Shown here in pieces: positions 1 through 10,793 of a stretch of DNA of 64,000 nt. The DNA is taken from the NCBI RefSeq assembly GCF_021172065.1, contig NZ_CP087880.1:3758583-3822582 (forward strand), given 5' to 3'. The notes under the pieces were generated by a model. That model did no database searches. It was not told the DNA's origin and saw only the letters and a list, made by a program, of their open reading frames with translations. Positions within the stretch are counted from its first letter, which is position 1, and each line of letters begins with the position of its first letter. A program made the translations under genes and the position numbers. This stretch comes from Pseudocitrobacter corydidari. Its GTDB lineage: Bacteria > Pseudomonadota > Gammaproteobacteria > Enterobacterales > Enterobacteriaceae.

Positions 1-629
1 ACCCCGGCAACCACATCAGAGTGGCCGTTCAAATATTTAGTACATGAATGCAACACCAGATCCGCGCCCAATGCCAGCGGATTTTGCAGCGCCGGGCTCA
101 GGAAGGTGTTATCCACCACGCTGACCGCGCCGACTTCCCGCGCCAGTTCACATATTTTCGCGATATCCACCACGCGTAACAGCGGATTACTCGGACTTTC
201 GACCAGTACCAGTTTCGGTTTCTCTTCCAGCGCCGCACGCAGCGCCTGTTCGTTACCTTGATCAACGAACTTCACGCGGTAACAGCCGCGTTTTGCCAGG
301 CTGTCGAAAAGACGGTAGCTGCCACCGTAGCAGTCGTGCGGGGCCACCAGCAGGTCGCCCGGCTTCAGGAACACGGTCGTCACCAGGTGAATCGCCGACA
401 TACCCGTATTGGTCATCACCGCGCCCGCGCCACCTTCCAGCTCGGCCAACGCTCGCTGGACCACATCACGCGTCGGGTTGCCGCGACGCGAATAGTCGTG
501 CGCGCGAGGCTCATTAAAACCGGTGAAATTATAGGTACTGGAGAGATGAATCGGCGGGACAACGCAGCCATACTGTTCGTCGTCATTTAAACCGCTGCGC
601 ACTGCGATGGTGGCTTGTTTACGGGTCAT
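1..629 (-). CDS. metB: cystathionine gamma-synthase (partial, C-terminus outside window)
   Basis: PLP enzyme of methionine biosynthesis that joins O-succinylhomoserine and cysteine into cystathionine in the cytoplasm. About 209 N-terminal residues are visible, starting MTRKQATIAVRSGL at the ATG read from 629. The Cys/Met-metabolism fold is clear: YNFTGFNEPRAHDYSRRGNP near the start, NTGMSAIH and DCYGGSYR in the middle, and SCTKYLNGHSD at the window edge. The lysine in SCTK falls at residue 198 and should form the internal aldimine with PLP. The family is about 386 residues, so roughly 45 percent lies off the window. It is divergent from metJ across a 264-bp gap with MetJ operators, so MetJ with S-adenosylmethionine should repress it. 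metL probably follows outside, as in E. coli. Confidence 0.97.
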   Translation of the reverse strand, partial: MTRKQATIAVRSGLNDDEQYGCVVPPIHLSSTYNFTGFNEPRAHDYSRRGNPTRDVVQRALAELEGGAGAVMTNTGMSAIHLVTTVFLKPGDLLVAPHDCYGGSYRLFDSLAKRGCYRVKFVDQGNEQALRAALEEKPKLVLVESPSNPLLRVVDIAKICELAREVGAVSVVDNTFLSPALQNPLALGADLVLHSCTKYLNGHSDVVAG

Positions 630-690
630 GGTGATTCGTTCCTGACTTAGTCGGTGAAATGTCAGGCACCAGAGTAAACATTGTCACAAT

Positions 691-730
691 AGACGTCAAT
701 ACATCTGGACATCTAAACTTCTTAGCGTAT
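691..730. promoter_or_regulatory. MetJ operator: tandem met boxes between metB and metJ
   Basis: Five consecutive 8-bp units resemble the met box AGACGTCT: AGACGTCA (691), ATACATCT (699), GGACATCT (707), AAACTTCT (715) and TAGCGTAT (723). The first three are the best matches. MetJ dimers bind such boxes cooperatively. The position between divergent metB and metJ fits repression of both genes, as in E. coli. Confidence 0.88.
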
Positions 731-893
731 AGATTGAGCAAAAGACGAATAGCCGTTAAAATTATATGCATTAGCGCACAACTGCGGCGGCTCGTATCGT
801 GTCAGGGCCGCGTCACTACGGTAAACTATGCGCGATTATGGTCTGGGTTAGAGCCCGGCCTTTTATTAATGATAAAGAGGATTAAGGTATCTC

Positions 894-1211
894 ATGGCTG
901 AATGGAGCGGCGAATATATCAGCCCATACGCTGAGCACGGTAAGAAGAGTGAGCAAGTAAAAAAAATTACGGTTTCCATTCCTCTGAAGGTGTTAAAGAT
1001 CCTCACCGATGAACGCACGCGTCGTCAGGTGAACAACCTGCGTCACGCCACCAACAGCGAACTGCTGTGTGAAGCGTTCCTGCACGCATTCACCGGGCAA
1101 CCGCTGCCTAACGATGAAGACCTGCGTAAAGAGCGCAGCGATGAAATCCCGGAAGAGGCGAAGGTGATTATGCGTGAACTGGGGATTGACCCGGAGACGT
1201 GGGAGTACTGA
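894..1211 (+). CDS. metJ: methionine repressor MetJ
   Basis: Ribbon-helix-helix repressor that binds met boxes with S-adenosylmethionine as corepressor and controls the methionine regulon. At 105 residues it has the family length. The DNA-binding strand [12 protein letters not shown] lies at about residues 22-33, followed by helices carrying [19 protein letters not shown]. It starts at the ATG at 894, preceded by an AAGAGGATTAAGG-type Shine-Dalgarno. It is transcribed away from metB, with its own operators 160 bp upstream giving autoregulation, and a strong terminator follows at once. The sequence is nearly invariant among enterobacteria. Confidence 0.98.
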   Translation: MAEWSGEYISPYAEHGKKSEQVKKITVSIPLKVLKILTDERTRRQVNNLRHATNSELLCEAFLHAFTGQPLPNDEDLRKERSDEIPEEAKVIMRELGIDPETWEY

Positions 1212-1218
1212 TTCAGGG

Positions 1219-1252
1219 AGCGCGGCTTACGGAGTACGAGCCGCGCTTTTTA
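1219..1252 (+). terminator. rho-independent terminator of metJ
   Basis: Perfect 9-bp stem AGCGCGGCT (1219-1227) and AGCCGCGCT (1239-1247), 11-nt loop, then a T run. It lies 8 bp after the metJ stop codon. Confidence 0.9.
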
Positions 1253-1276
1253 ATGTGATAACACGGAGGTTGTGCC

Positions 1277-1885
1277 ATGAAACCCTGTTTTCTGGCATTA
1301 GGCCTGGCTTTGGCTTATCCGGCTTATGCCTGGGAGCCGCAAACCGGCGACATCATCTTTCAAATTTCTCAATCTTCACAAAGTAAAGCCATTCAGTTGG
1401 CCACCCATTCTGACTATAGTCACACCGGCATGATTGTTATCCGCGAGAAAAAACCGTATGTCTTCGAGGCCGTTGGTCCGGTTATCTATACGCCGCTGCA
1501 AAAATGGATAAGGCACGGAAAAGACGGGAAATATATCGTGCGTCGTGTGGACGGCGGGTTATCGGCTCAGCAAAAACAGAAGCTGGCACAAACCGCGAAG
1601 CGCTATCTCGGTAAACCTTACGATCTGGCCTTTTCCTGGAGCGATGACCGCCAGTACTGCTCTGAAGTGGTGTGGAAGGTGTATGACAAAGCGCTGGGAA
1701 TGAAATTGGGTAAGCTGCAAAAACTGAAGGATTTCGATCTCAGTAATCCGACGGTGCAGGCCAAACTGAAAGAACGCTACGGCAAGAATGTGCCGCTCAA
1801 TGAAACCGTTATCTCCCCGCAGGCCGTGTTTGATGCGCCGGGGCTGGAAACGGTTGATAAAAAGTGGCCGTTATTTTCGTGGTAG
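1277..1885 (+). CDS. yiiX: YiiX-type permuted NlpC/P60 (YaeF/YiiX) hydrolase, exported
   Basis: Putative periplasmic hydrolase of the circularly permuted papain-like NlpC/P60 superfamily, which includes amidases and lipid- or peptide-bond hydrolases. It has 202 residues. A short signal peptide, MKPCFLALGLALAYPAYA, probably ends before WEPQTGD. The family pattern is present: GDIIFQIS, then a His motif (THSDYSHTGMI) near residue 50, and a later Cys motif (QYCSEVVW) near residue 132; this order is typical of the permuted group. It begins at the ATG at 1277 with an upstream GGAGG. It sits between metJ and rpmE as in E. coli K-12, where yiiX has the same neighbours. The true substrate is unknown to me. 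Confidence 0.9.
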   Translation: MKPCFLALGLALAYPAYAWEPQTGDIIFQISQSSQSKAIQLATHSDYSHTGMIVIREKKPYVFEAVGPVIYTPLQKWIRHGKDGKYIVRRVDGGLSAQQKQKLAQTAKRYLGKPYDLAFSWSDDRQYCSEVVWKVYDKALGMKLGKLQKLKDFDLSNPTVQAKLKERYGKNVPLNETVISPQAVFDAPGLETVDKKWPLFSW

Positions 1886-1897
1886 TGCACGCTGAAG

Positions 1898-2118
1898 AAA
1901 ATGCCTGATGGCGCTGCGCTTATCAGGCCTACAAATTCTGCAATCTGTAGGTCGGGTAAGCGAAGCGCCACCCGACAAGCAACTCCGCACCCCGTAGGTC
2001 GGGTAAGCGCAGCTCCACCCGACAAGCAACTCCGCACCCCGTAGGTCGGGTAAGCACAGCGCCACCCGACAAGCAACTCCGCACCCCGTAGGTCGGGTAA
2101 GCGCAGCGCCACCCGACA
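1898..2118. repeat. REP element followed by four tandem 47-bp palindromic repeats
   Basis: A REP-like palindrome (GATGGCGCTGCGCTTATC...) lies at about 1907-1932. It is followed by four copies of GTAGGTCGGGTAAGCGCAGC + GCCACCCGAC starting at 1947, 1994, 2041 and 2088. The period is exactly 47 bp, with the spacer AAGCAACTCCGCACCCC between copies. Copies differ by only a few bases. This is a REP/BIME-type array between two convergent genes (yiiX and the GPH transporter). It holds no credible coding sequence. Confidence 0.9.
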
Positions 2119-2151
2119 AGCACTCCCGCGCCCGACACGGCTTACTCCGGA

Positions 2152-3573
2152 TTACTTACTGATCCCATTGAGTTTATTCAGCGTTTCTTCCATTTTTAGC
2201 GTCTGTTTCCGGTTCAGCGGATAGAAGTAAATCAAAATCACTGCCGCCAGGAACAAGCATAATGCCGGTAACAGGTTGGCCATGGTGTAGATATTTTCCT
2301 GTACCACGCTGGTTTGCACCGCGCCGCCGGTCGATGAAGACTGATAACCGATAATCGCCAGCATAAAGCCGCCAATCGCCCCCGCGAACGCCTGACCCAC
2401 TTTACGGGCGAAGAAGTTCACGCCATAAACGGTGCCATCTTCACGATCGCCGGTCACATACTGATGGTAGTCACAGACATCGGTCATAAATGCCCAAATC
2501 ATCAGGTTGAACAGCCCGGCCCCCAGCGTCGCGAGGAAAAGGAATACCAGGTACACCTTCGCATCGGTGATGTGAATAAAATACATGATCAGGTACATCG
2601 CCACCGCAAACAGCAGCGCGCCGACGCTGGCCTCTTTTTTACCAAACCGCTTCGTCAGCCAGGACGCCGACGGCGCCAGCAGCACCAGTGAGCCGAAGGT
2701 AAACAACAGGGCGACGGACATCGCTTCTTTATTGTGGAAATAGTCATTAAACAGGTAGGTCATATTGGTACCGGAAAGCCCCTGGTTAATGACGATCAGC
2801 AGATCCACAACCACCAAAACAATCAGCGCTTTATTACGCAACAACCCTTTCAGTAAAACGGAAACGGGCATGCTCTCTTTTTTCTCTACACGCACACGCT
2901 CGGTGGTGAGCTGGCAGGTCAGCGTTAAAAAGATAAAACCCAGAATGGCGCAGCCAATTGAAATCCAGAAAAAGTGCTGACCGGAAATCACCTGGCTTCC
3001 GTCAACCAGGGTGGTGTACATCAGAATAGGAATAAAGAAGCCGGTTGCCCCGCCGCCGATCGCTGAACCAATACTGCGATACGTTGAAAGCGAAACACGT
3101 TCATCCGGGTTGGAGGTAATGGCTGCTGACATTGCGCCATAAGGAATACTGACGGTCGATAACAATGAGCCGTAAATAAAATAGGAACAACAGATATAAA
3201 TAATTTTCGCCGAATATGAAAAATCATGCACAAACGGCAGAAAAAGCACTACCGAAATAATGCAGAACGGGTACTTCATACGCCGTACCCACGGGTTAAA
3301 GCGCCCGGTCGCCGTCAGTTTCGAGGTATCGCACAAACGTCCCACGGTGACATCAACAAATGCATCAAAGAGTTTTGTCACGAAATAGAGCGAGCCGACA
3401 ATAACGCCGGAAACACCGAGGACGTTTGTGTAATAAATCATTAAAAAACTGTTGACCAAACCAAGAATAAAACAGGTTCCCAGGTCACCACATAAATAAC
3501 CGATTTTGTCTCTGAATCCAAATGGTCTGATGGCTGCACTGCCATGTTCCGTGATATTTTCATTGCCAGGCAT
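2152..3573 (-). CDS. GPH-family (glycoside-pentoside-hexuronide) MFS sugar symporter
   Basis: Inner-membrane transporter of 473 residues with about 12 predicted hydrophobic segments. Its N-terminus (GFRDKIGYLCGDLGTCFILG) has the GPH signature seen in MelB, XylP and YicJ, and SIPYGAMSAAITSNPDERV is the conserved cytoplasmic loop. Members carry sugars or glycosides with Na+ or H+. The ATG read from 3573 has a GGAG seven bases upstream. It is a single-gene unit inserted between yiiX and rpmE relative to E. coli K-12, with no glycosidase beside it, so the substrate cannot be inferred from context. Two inverted repeats lie in its upstream region. It is a different gene from the GPH transporter at 51584-52936. 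Confidence 0.85.
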   Translation of the reverse strand: MPGNENITEHGSAAIRPFGFRDKIGYLCGDLGTCFILGLVNSFLMIYYTNVLGVSGVIVGSLYFVTKLFDAFVDVTVGRLCDTSKLTATGRFNPWVRRMKYPFCIISVVLFLPFVHDFSYSAKIIYICCSYFIYGSLLSTVSIPYGAMSAAITSNPDERVSLSTYRSIGSAIGGGATGFFIPILMYTTLVDGSQVISGQHFFWISIGCAILGFIFLTLTCQLTTERVRVEKKESMPVSVLLKGLLRNKALIVLVVVDLLIVINQGLSGTNMTYLFNDYFHNKEAMSVALLFTFGSLVLLAPSASWLTKRFGKKEASVGALLFAVAMYLIMYFIHITDAKVYLVFLFLATLGAGLFNLMIWAFMTDVCDYHQYVTGDREDGTVYGVNFFARKVGQAFAGAIGGFMLAIIGYQSSSTGGAVQTSVVQENIYTMANLLPALCLFLAAVILIYFYPLNRKQTLKMEETLNKLNGISK

Positions 3574-3675
3574 GATGTCACTCCTTAGACATATTATTCA
3601 CGTAAATATATTTAGAGAATACTTTATTACGCTGGCGATTTTAGTTTCAGCGGACATAACGACACCTTCCGGTTA

Positions 3676-3702
3676 TTGCCACTGCCGAATATAAAGTGGC
3701 AA
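3676..3702. promoter_or_regulatory. inverted repeat upstream of the GPH transporter
   Basis: TTGCCACT (3676-3683) and AGTGGCAA (3695-3702) form a perfect 8-bp inverted repeat with an 11-bp spacer, about 105 bp upstream of the transporter start at 3573. A regulator operator is plausible; the regulator is unknown. Confidence 0.45.
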
Positions 3703-3743
3703 AAAACAGAAGATAGAGAAGATACAGATCACTAAAACGACTC

Positions 3744-3786
3744 ATCAAATACAAAAATGAAACGTGATTTTATTTTTGTATTTGAT
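3744..3786. promoter_or_regulatory. 15-bp perfect inverted repeat upstream of the GPH transporter
   Basis: ATCAAATACAAAAAT (3744-3758) is the exact reverse complement of ATTTTTGTATTTGAT (3772-3786), spacer 13 bp. It lies in the AT-rich gap between rpmE and the transporter. It is too A/T-rich and too far from a gene end to be an ordinary terminator, so an operator is the likelier reading. Apart from this, the 3676 repeat and the rpmE terminator, I see nothing in 3574-3876. Confidence 0.45.
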
Positions 3787-3835
3787 ATACATTCAGAAGA
3801 AAGATGAAATATGTAATAGTATTGATGACAGACAC

Positions 3836-3862
3836 AAAAAAGGCGCCTTTCGGCGCCTTTTT
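3836..3862 (-). terminator. rho-independent terminator of rpmE
   Basis: On the minus strand: GGCGCC-GAAA-GGCGCC followed by six T. It lies 14 bp after the rpmE stop. The stem is also flanked by T on the other strand, so it could work both ways. Confidence 0.92.
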
Positions 3863-3876
3863 CGGAGAAGCAAAAC

Positions 3877-4089
3877 TTATTTGCTGCCCGGGATGCTGAA
3901 ACGCTTGTTGAAGCGGTCAACACGACCACCGGTAGCAACGTCACGCTGCTTACCAGTGTAGAACGGGTGGCATGCGCCACAAACGTCCAGGTTCAGATCA
4001 TGACCCGCAGTGGAGTGAGTCTTGATAACATTACCGCAAGAACAAGTTGCAGTAATTTCTACGTAATTCGGGTGAATACCTTTTTTCAT
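3877..4089 (-). CDS. rpmE: 50S ribosomal protein L31 (zinc-binding form)
   Basis: Structural protein of the large ribosomal subunit that bridges to the small subunit. It has 70 residues, the usual length, starting [16 protein letters not shown]. The four zinc ligands of the C+ form are present: Cys16, Cys18, Cys37 and Cys40 (CSC...CGAC). The start at 4089 has an upstream GAGGTTTCCC. It is divergent from priA, as in E. coli, and ends in a strong terminator. Zinc-replete cells use this paralogue; the zinc-free form (ykgM type) is not in the window. Confidence 0.98.
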   Translation of the reverse strand: MKKGIHPNYVEITATCSCGNVIKTHSTAGHDLNLDVCGACHPFYTGKQRDVATGGRVDRFNKRFSIPGSK

Positions 4090-4271
4090 GGGAAACCTCA
4101 GTTAAGGCCGCGTCGCTCTTCCAGCCCTAACGCCAGACACCACGCGATGTTGATAGTAAACTTCTCGGCTTTCGACGCATTTTTTCTGCATCAAAGGCGG
4201 CGGATCATACAGAATCTGAGCAGGGTATGCAAACTGATCCGTTCTTCACCTGAATACAATGTGTATACTAA

Positions 4272-6497
<2,226 letters not shown>

Positions 6498-6647
6498 TGC
6501 CCAGGTTGCGAGCAAGATCGAGGAATCTAACAATCGTCACACTTTTTATGAAAATTCTGTAACAGATCGGATTAACTATCTGATAAAAGTGTGTCTGATG
6601 TCAGATACAGGGGACGTGTCTGCGCCAGTTAGCGAGGAGAGAATCAG

Positions 6648-7670
6648 GTGAAGGCTAAAAAACCGGTTGTGGCCGCAACCATGAAAGACGTTGCTATGCA
6701 GGCGAAAGTCTCTACGGCAACCGTATCACGCGCATTAATGAACCCCGAGAAGGTCTCGCAGGCAACGAGAACTCGCGTTGAGCAGGCCGCACTGGAAGTG
6801 GGTTACCTCCCGCAGGCGCAGGGGCGTAACATGAAACGCAATGAATCCCGCACCATTCTGGTCATCGTGCCGGATATCTGCGACCCGTTCTTTAGCGAAG
6901 TGATCCGCGGCATCGAAGTCACCGCCGCCTCGCAGGGGTATCTGGTGCTGATTGGCGACTGCGCGCACCAGAATCAGCAGGAAAAAACCTTCATCGATTT
7001 AATCATTACCAAGCAGATCGACGGTATGTTGCTGCTCGGTTCACAGCTGCCGTTTGATGCCAGCATTGAAGAGCAGCGCAACCTGCCGCCGATGGTGATG
7101 GCCAACGAATTCGCCCCGGAGCTGGGGCTGCCGACGGTGCACATCGATAACCTCACCGCCGCGTTCAATGCCGTAAACTACCTGCACGAGCTGGGTCATA
7201 AACGCATTGCGTGTATCGCCGGGCCGGAAGAGATGCCGCTGTGTCACTACCGCTTACAGGGGTACGTGCAGGCGCTGCGCCGCAGCGGTATCACGGTAGA
7301 TCCGGCGTACATCACGCGCGGCAACTTTACCTACGAAGCGGGCGCTAAGGCGCTTGAGCAGCTTCTGGCGCTGCCGCAACCGCCGACCGCCGTGTTCTGC
7401 CATAGCGATATCATGGCGCTCGGCGCGTTTTCCTGCGCCAAACGTCACGGTCTGAAAATCCCGGACGACCTGTCGATTATCGGCTTTGATAACATCTCGC
7501 TGGCGGAGTTCTGCGATCCTCCACTCACCACCGTTTCTCAGCCGCGTTTCGACATTGGTCGGGAAGCGATGCTGTTATTACTGAATCAGCTCAGTGGACA
7601 ATATGTCGACAGCGGTTCGCGTTTGCTGGACTGTGAACTGGTGATTCGCGGCAGCACTCAAAAAATATGA
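6648..7670 (+). CDS. cytR: LacI-family regulator CytR (nucleoside regulon repressor)
   Basis: Repressor that, together with cAMP-CRP, controls nucleoside uptake and catabolism genes and is induced by cytidine. It has 340 residues. The helix-turn-helix is TMKDVAMQAKVSTATVSRAL near residues 12-31, and a periplasmic-binding-protein-like effector domain follows. The start is GTG at 6648, chosen because an AGCGAGGAGAG Shine-Dalgarno sits 9-14 bp upstream and the next residues (KAKKPVVAATMKDVA) align with E. coli CytR. The upstream gap (6498-6647) may contain CRP-type sites, but I could not define one confidently. The order priA-cytR-ftsN is the conserved enterobacterial one. Confidence 0.97.
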   Translation: MKAKKPVVAATMKDVAMQAKVSTATVSRALMNPEKVSQATRTRVEQAALEVGYLPQAQGRNMKRNESRTILVIVPDICDPFFSEVIRGIEVTAASQGYLVLIGDCAHQNQQEKTFIDLIITKQIDGMLLLGSQLPFDASIEEQRNLPPMVMANEFAPELGLPTVHIDNLTAAFNAVNYLHELGHKRIACIAGPEEMPLCHYRLQGYVQALRRSGITVDPAYITRGNFTYEAGAKALEQLLALPQPPTAVFCHSDIMALGAFSCAKRHGLKIPDDLSIIGFDNISLAEFCDPPLTTVSQPRFDIGREAMLLLLNQLSGQYVDSGSRLLDCELVIRGSTQKI

Positions 7671-7769
7671 CATAAAAGTGTGGGGCTTTAGGACTTGCTT
7701 GTCTGGTCAAAGCCTCGTCGCTTAAGTAACATGTCGGGTTCACGAACGAATAAATACAGCGAAACGATA

Positions 7770-8762
7770 GTGGCACAACGAGATTATGTACGCCGCAGCC
7801 AACAGGCTCCTTCGCGGCGCAAAAAGAGCACCTCACGGAGTTCGCGGAAAAATCAAAGTAGCTTCCCGGCGGTATCACCGGCGATGGTGGCCATTGCCGC
7901 CGCGGTGGTCGTCGCCTTTATCGGTGGTTTGTACTTTATTACCCATCATAAAAAAGAAGATTCTGAAACGCTGCAAAGCCGTCAGATGACAGGGAATGGT
8001 CTACCGCCGAAACCGGAAGAGCGCTGGCGCTACATTAAAGAACTGGAAAGCCGCCAGCCGGGCGTGCGTGCGCCAACGGAACCGTCTGCGGGCGGGGAAG
8101 TCATGAACCCGAATCAGTTGACCGACGAACAGCGCCAGTTGCTGGCGCAAATGCAGGCCGATATGCGCCAGCAGCCAACGCAGCTGACGGAAGTACCGTG
8201 GAACGAGCAAACGCCGGAACAACGCCAGCAAACGCTGCAACGTCAGCGTTTAGCGCAGCAGGCGCAACAAGCGCAACAGCAGCAATGGGCGCAAACGCAG
8301 CCTGTGCAGCAGCCGCGCGCGCAACAGCAGACACAGCAACCGGCACGCCAGGCGCAAACCACACAGCAGCCGCCGCGTCAGACGCAGCAGCCGAAGGCGG
8401 CCGCTTCTAACCAGCAGCCGTATCAGGATCTGCTGCAAACGCCTGCGCACACCACGACGTCAGCGCCTAAACAGCAGGCCGCCGCGCCGGTGACGCGTGA
8501 AACGACGCCGCCTAAGGCAACCGAGAAAAAAGACGAGCGCCGCTGGATGGTACAGTGTGGTTCGTTTAAAGGCGCAGAGCAGGCCGAAACCGTGCGTGCA
8601 CAGCTGGCGTTCGAAGGGTTTGATTCACGTATCACCACCAACAACGGCTGGAATCGCGTCGTCATCGGGCCTATCAAAGGCAAAGATAACGCCGACGGCA
8701 CCCTCAACCGCCTGAAAATGGCCGGTCACGGAAACTGCATAAGACTCGCTTCCGGGGGTTGA
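7770..8762 (+). CDS. ftsN: cell division protein FtsN
   Basis: Bitopic inner-membrane activator of septal peptidoglycan synthesis. The GTG at 7770 is preferred: it gives MAQRDYVRRSQQAPSRRKKS, matching the E. coli N-terminus, and 330 residues. An upstream TTG at 7695 would add 25 unrelated residues. Order: basic cytoplasmic tail, one transmembrane segment near residues 33-53 (MVAIAAAVVVAFIGGLYFIT), periplasmic juxtamembrane helices containing EERWRYIKELESRQPG, a long Gln/Ala/Pro-rich linker (about residues 140-250), and a C-terminal SPOR domain (RRWMVQCGSF...NRVVIGPIKG) that binds denuded glycan. The stop codon overlaps the hslV heat-shock promoter. Confidence 0.97.
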   Translation: MAQRDYVRRSQQAPSRRKKSTSRSSRKNQSSFPAVSPAMVAIAAAVVVAFIGGLYFITHHKKEDSETLQSRQMTGNGLPPKPEERWRYIKELESRQPGVRAPTEPSAGGEVMNPNQLTDEQRQLLAQMQADMRQQPTQLTEVPWNEQTPEQRQQTLQRQRLAQQAQQAQQQQWAQTQPVQQPRAQQQTQQPARQAQTTQQPPRQTQQPKAAASNQQPYQDLLQTPAHTTTSAPKQQAAAPVTRETTPPKATEKKDERRWMVQCGSFKGAEQAETVRAQLAFEGFDSRITTNNGWNRVVIGPIKGKDNADGTLNRLKMAGHGNCIRLASGG

Positions 8763-8785
8763 AACCCCCGAAATACCCCCCATCT
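8758..8785 (+). promoter_or_regulatory. sigma-32 promoter of hslVU
   Basis: A -35 GTTGAAA (8758-8764) and -10 CCCCATCT (8778-8785), separated by 13 bp, match the heat-shock consensus CTTGAAA-N(11-16)-CCCCATnT. The -35 element includes the ftsN stop codon TGA at 8760-8762. Confidence 0.85.
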
Positions 8786-8799
8786 ATAATGACATTCTG

Positions 8800-8818
8800 C
8801 CCCGCAAAGCTTGCGGGG
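8800..8818 (+). ncRNA. 5'-UTR stem-loop of hslVU mRNA
   Basis: CCCCGCAA (8800-8807), loop AGC, TTGCGGGG (8811-8818): a perfect 8-bp stem near the expected 5' end of the heat-shock transcript. In E. coli a hairpin at this place is known to stabilise hslVU mRNA. No T run follows, so it is not a terminator. Confidence 0.7.
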
Positions 8819-8852
8819 CCCCTATTCCGTATTTGCAACAAGGGGTCTGCTC

Positions 8853-9383
8853 GTGACAACAATAGTAAGTGTTCGCCGTAACGGCCACGTCGTAATCGCC
8901 GGTGATGGACAGGCTACGCTTGGCAATACCGTGATGAAAGGCAACGTGAAGAAAGTCCGTCGCCTGTACAACGACAAAGTGATTGCCGGTTTCGCTGGCG
9001 GCACCGCTGATGCCTTCACTCTGTTCGAACTGTTCGAACGTAAGCTTGAGATGCACCAGGGCCATCTGGTGAAAGCCGCCGTTGAGCTGGCGAAAGACTG
9101 GCGTACCGACCGTATGCTGCGCAAGCTGGAAGCCCTGCTTGCCGTTGCGGATGAAACCGCATCCCTCATCATTACCGGGAACGGCGACGTCGTTCAGCCG
9201 GAAAATGACCTGATTGCTATCGGTTCTGGCGGCCCGTACGCCCAGGCCGCAGCCCGTGCCCTGCTGGAAAACACCGAACTGGGCGCGCGCGACATTGCTG
9301 AGAAAGCGTTGGATATTGCAGGCGATATCTGCATCTACACCAACCACTTCCACACCATTGAAGAATTACCGTCTAAAGCGTAA
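8853..9383 (+). CDS. hslV: ATP-dependent protease peptidase subunit HslV (ClpQ)
   Basis: Proteasome-beta-like threonine peptidase that forms a double hexamer capped by HslU and degrades heat-damaged and regulatory proteins such as SulA. The GTG at 8853 gives (M)[19 protein letters not shown] and 176 residues, as in E. coli; an ATG at 8811 would add 14 residues and bury the catalytic Thr. Removal of the initiator residue exposes Thr as nucleophile. The conserved GNVKKVRRL and [15 protein letters not shown] stretches are present. It is followed 9 bp later by hslU and driven by the sigma-32 promoter at 8758. Confidence 0.98.
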   Translation: MTTIVSVRRNGHVVIAGDGQATLGNTVMKGNVKKVRRLYNDKVIAGFAGGTADAFTLFELFERKLEMHQGHLVKAAVELAKDWRTDRMLRKLEALLAVADETASLIITGNGDVVQPENDLIAIGSGGPYAQAAARALLENTELGARDIAEKALDIAGDICIYTNHFHTIEELPSKA

Positions 9384-9392
9384 GGATTGACC

Positions 9393-10724
9393 ATGTCTGA
9401 AATGACCCCACGCGAAATTGTCAGCGAACTGAACAAACACATTATTGGTCAGGACGCGGCCAAACGCTCCGTTGCGATCGCCTTACGTAACCGCTGGCGT
9501 CGTATGCAGCTTGATGAAGAGCTGCGTCACGAAGTAACCCCGAAAAACATTCTGATGATCGGCCCGACCGGTGTCGGTAAAACCGAAATCGCGCGTCGTC
9601 TGGCCAAGCTGGCTAATGCGCCGTTCATCAAAGTTGAAGCGACCAAGTTCACCGAAGTGGGCTATGTGGGTAAAGAAGTGGATTCCATCATCCGCGATCT
9701 GACCGATTCCGCCATCAAAATGGTGCGCGTGCAGTCCATCGAGAAAAACCGCTTCCGCGCCGAAGAGATGGCGGAAGAGCGTATCCTCGACGTGCTGATC
9801 CCCCCGGCCAAAAACAACTGGGGCCAGGCAGAGCAGCAGGCTGAACCCTCTGCCGCGCGTCAGGCATTCCGCAAAAAACTGCGTGAAGGCCAACTGGACG
9901 ATAAAGAGATTGAAATCGATCTCGCTGCTGCACCGATGGGCGTTGAAATCATGGCGCCTCCGGGAATGGAAGAGATGACCAGCCAGCTGCAGTCGATGTT
10001 CCAGAACCTCGGCGGGCAGAAACAGAAACCGCGTAAGCTGAAAATCAAAGATGCGATGAAGCTGTTGATTGAAGAAGAAGCGGCGAAGCTGGTGAACCCG
10101 GAAGAGCTGAAACAAGACGCTATCGACGCGGTTGAGCAGCACGGTATCGTGTTCATCGACGAAATCGACAAAATCTGTAAGCGTGGCGAATCCTCCGGCC
10201 CGGACGTTTCCCGCGAAGGTGTACAGCGTGACCTGCTGCCGCTGGTAGAAGGCTGCACCGTGTCCACCAAGCACGGTATGGTGAAAACAGATCACATTCT
10301 GTTTATCGCCTCCGGTGCATTCCAGGTGGCAAAACCGTCTGACCTGATCCCGGAACTGCAGGGCCGTCTGCCGATTCGCGTTGAGCTGCAGGCGCTGACC
10401 ACCAGCGACTTCGAACGCATCCTGACCGAACCGAATGCGTCCGTTACCGTTCAGTACAAAGCGCTGATGGCAACCGAAGGCGTGAACATTGAGTTCACCG
10501 AATCCGGTATCAAGCGTATTGCCGAAGCCGCGTGGCAGGTCAACGAAACCACCGAGAACATCGGTGCACGTCGTCTGCACACGGTTCTGGAGCGTTTAAT
10601 GGAAGATATTTCCTATGACGCCAGTGATTTGAATGGCCAGAGCATCACAATTGATGCGGAATACGTGAGCAAACACCTGGATGCACTGGTTGCAGATGAA
10701 GATCTGAGCCGTTTTATCCTATAA
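9393..10724 (+). CDS. hslU: HslU (ClpY) AAA+ unfoldase subunit of HslVU protease
   Basis: Hexameric ATPase that recognises, unfolds and threads substrates into HslV. It starts at the ATG at 9393 ([20 protein letters not shown]), giving 443 residues as in E. coli; a TTG at 9387 is dismissed. Walker A GPTGVGKT is at residues 57-64, the GYVG pore loop lies in [12 protein letters not shown], and Walker B ([10 protein letters not shown]) is near 252-261. The inserted I-domain lies between. The C-terminus DEDLSRFIL is the tail that docks into HslV. It is cotranscribed with hslV, and a terminator-like hairpin follows before menA. Confidence 0.98.
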   Translation: MSEMTPREIVSELNKHIIGQDAAKRSVAIALRNRWRRMQLDEELRHEVTPKNILMIGPTGVGKTEIARRLAKLANAPFIKVEATKFTEVGYVGKEVDSIIRDLTDSAIKMVRVQSIEKNRFRAEEMAEERILDVLIPPAKNNWGQAEQQAEPSAARQAFRKKLREGQLDDKEIEIDLAAAPMGVEIMAPPGMEEMTSQLQSMFQNLGGQKQKPRKLKIKDAMKLLIEEEAAKLVNPEELKQDAIDAVEQHGIVFIDEIDKICKRGESSGPDVSREGVQRDLLPLVEGCTVSTKHGMVKTDHILFIASGAFQVAKPSDLIPELQGRLPIRVELQALTTSDFERILTEPNASVTVQYKALMATEGVNIEFTESGIKRIAEAAWQVNETTENIGARRLHTVLERLMEDISYDASDLNGQSITIDAEYVSKHLDALVADEDLSRFIL

Positions 10725-10753
10725 TCGCGTTCAATGCATATTCATCACTGTTG

Positions 10754-10780
10754 ATGGGGCTGAAAAGCCCCATTTTTATT
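10754..10780 (+). terminator. terminator between hslU and menA
   Basis: ATGGGGCT (10754-10761), loop GAAA, AGCCCCAT (10766-10773), followed by TTTTTATT. It lies only about 14 bp before the menA start, so part of menA expression may depend on read-through or on promoter elements overlapping the hairpin. Confidence 0.85.
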
Positions 10781-10793
10781 GGCAAAAATCACT

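Noticed and set aside
1947..2118. Possible CRISPR array (regular 47-bp period)
   Set aside because: Spacers are identical, not unique; the units are REP palindromes and there are no cas genes.
7695..7769. 25-residue N-terminal extension of FtsN
   Set aside because: The GTG at 7770 yields the conserved cytoplasmic tail; the extension is unconserved in character.
9483..10580. 365-codon frame antisense to hslU
   Set aside because: Composition mirrors hslU codon bias; no start signal, no recognisable domain.
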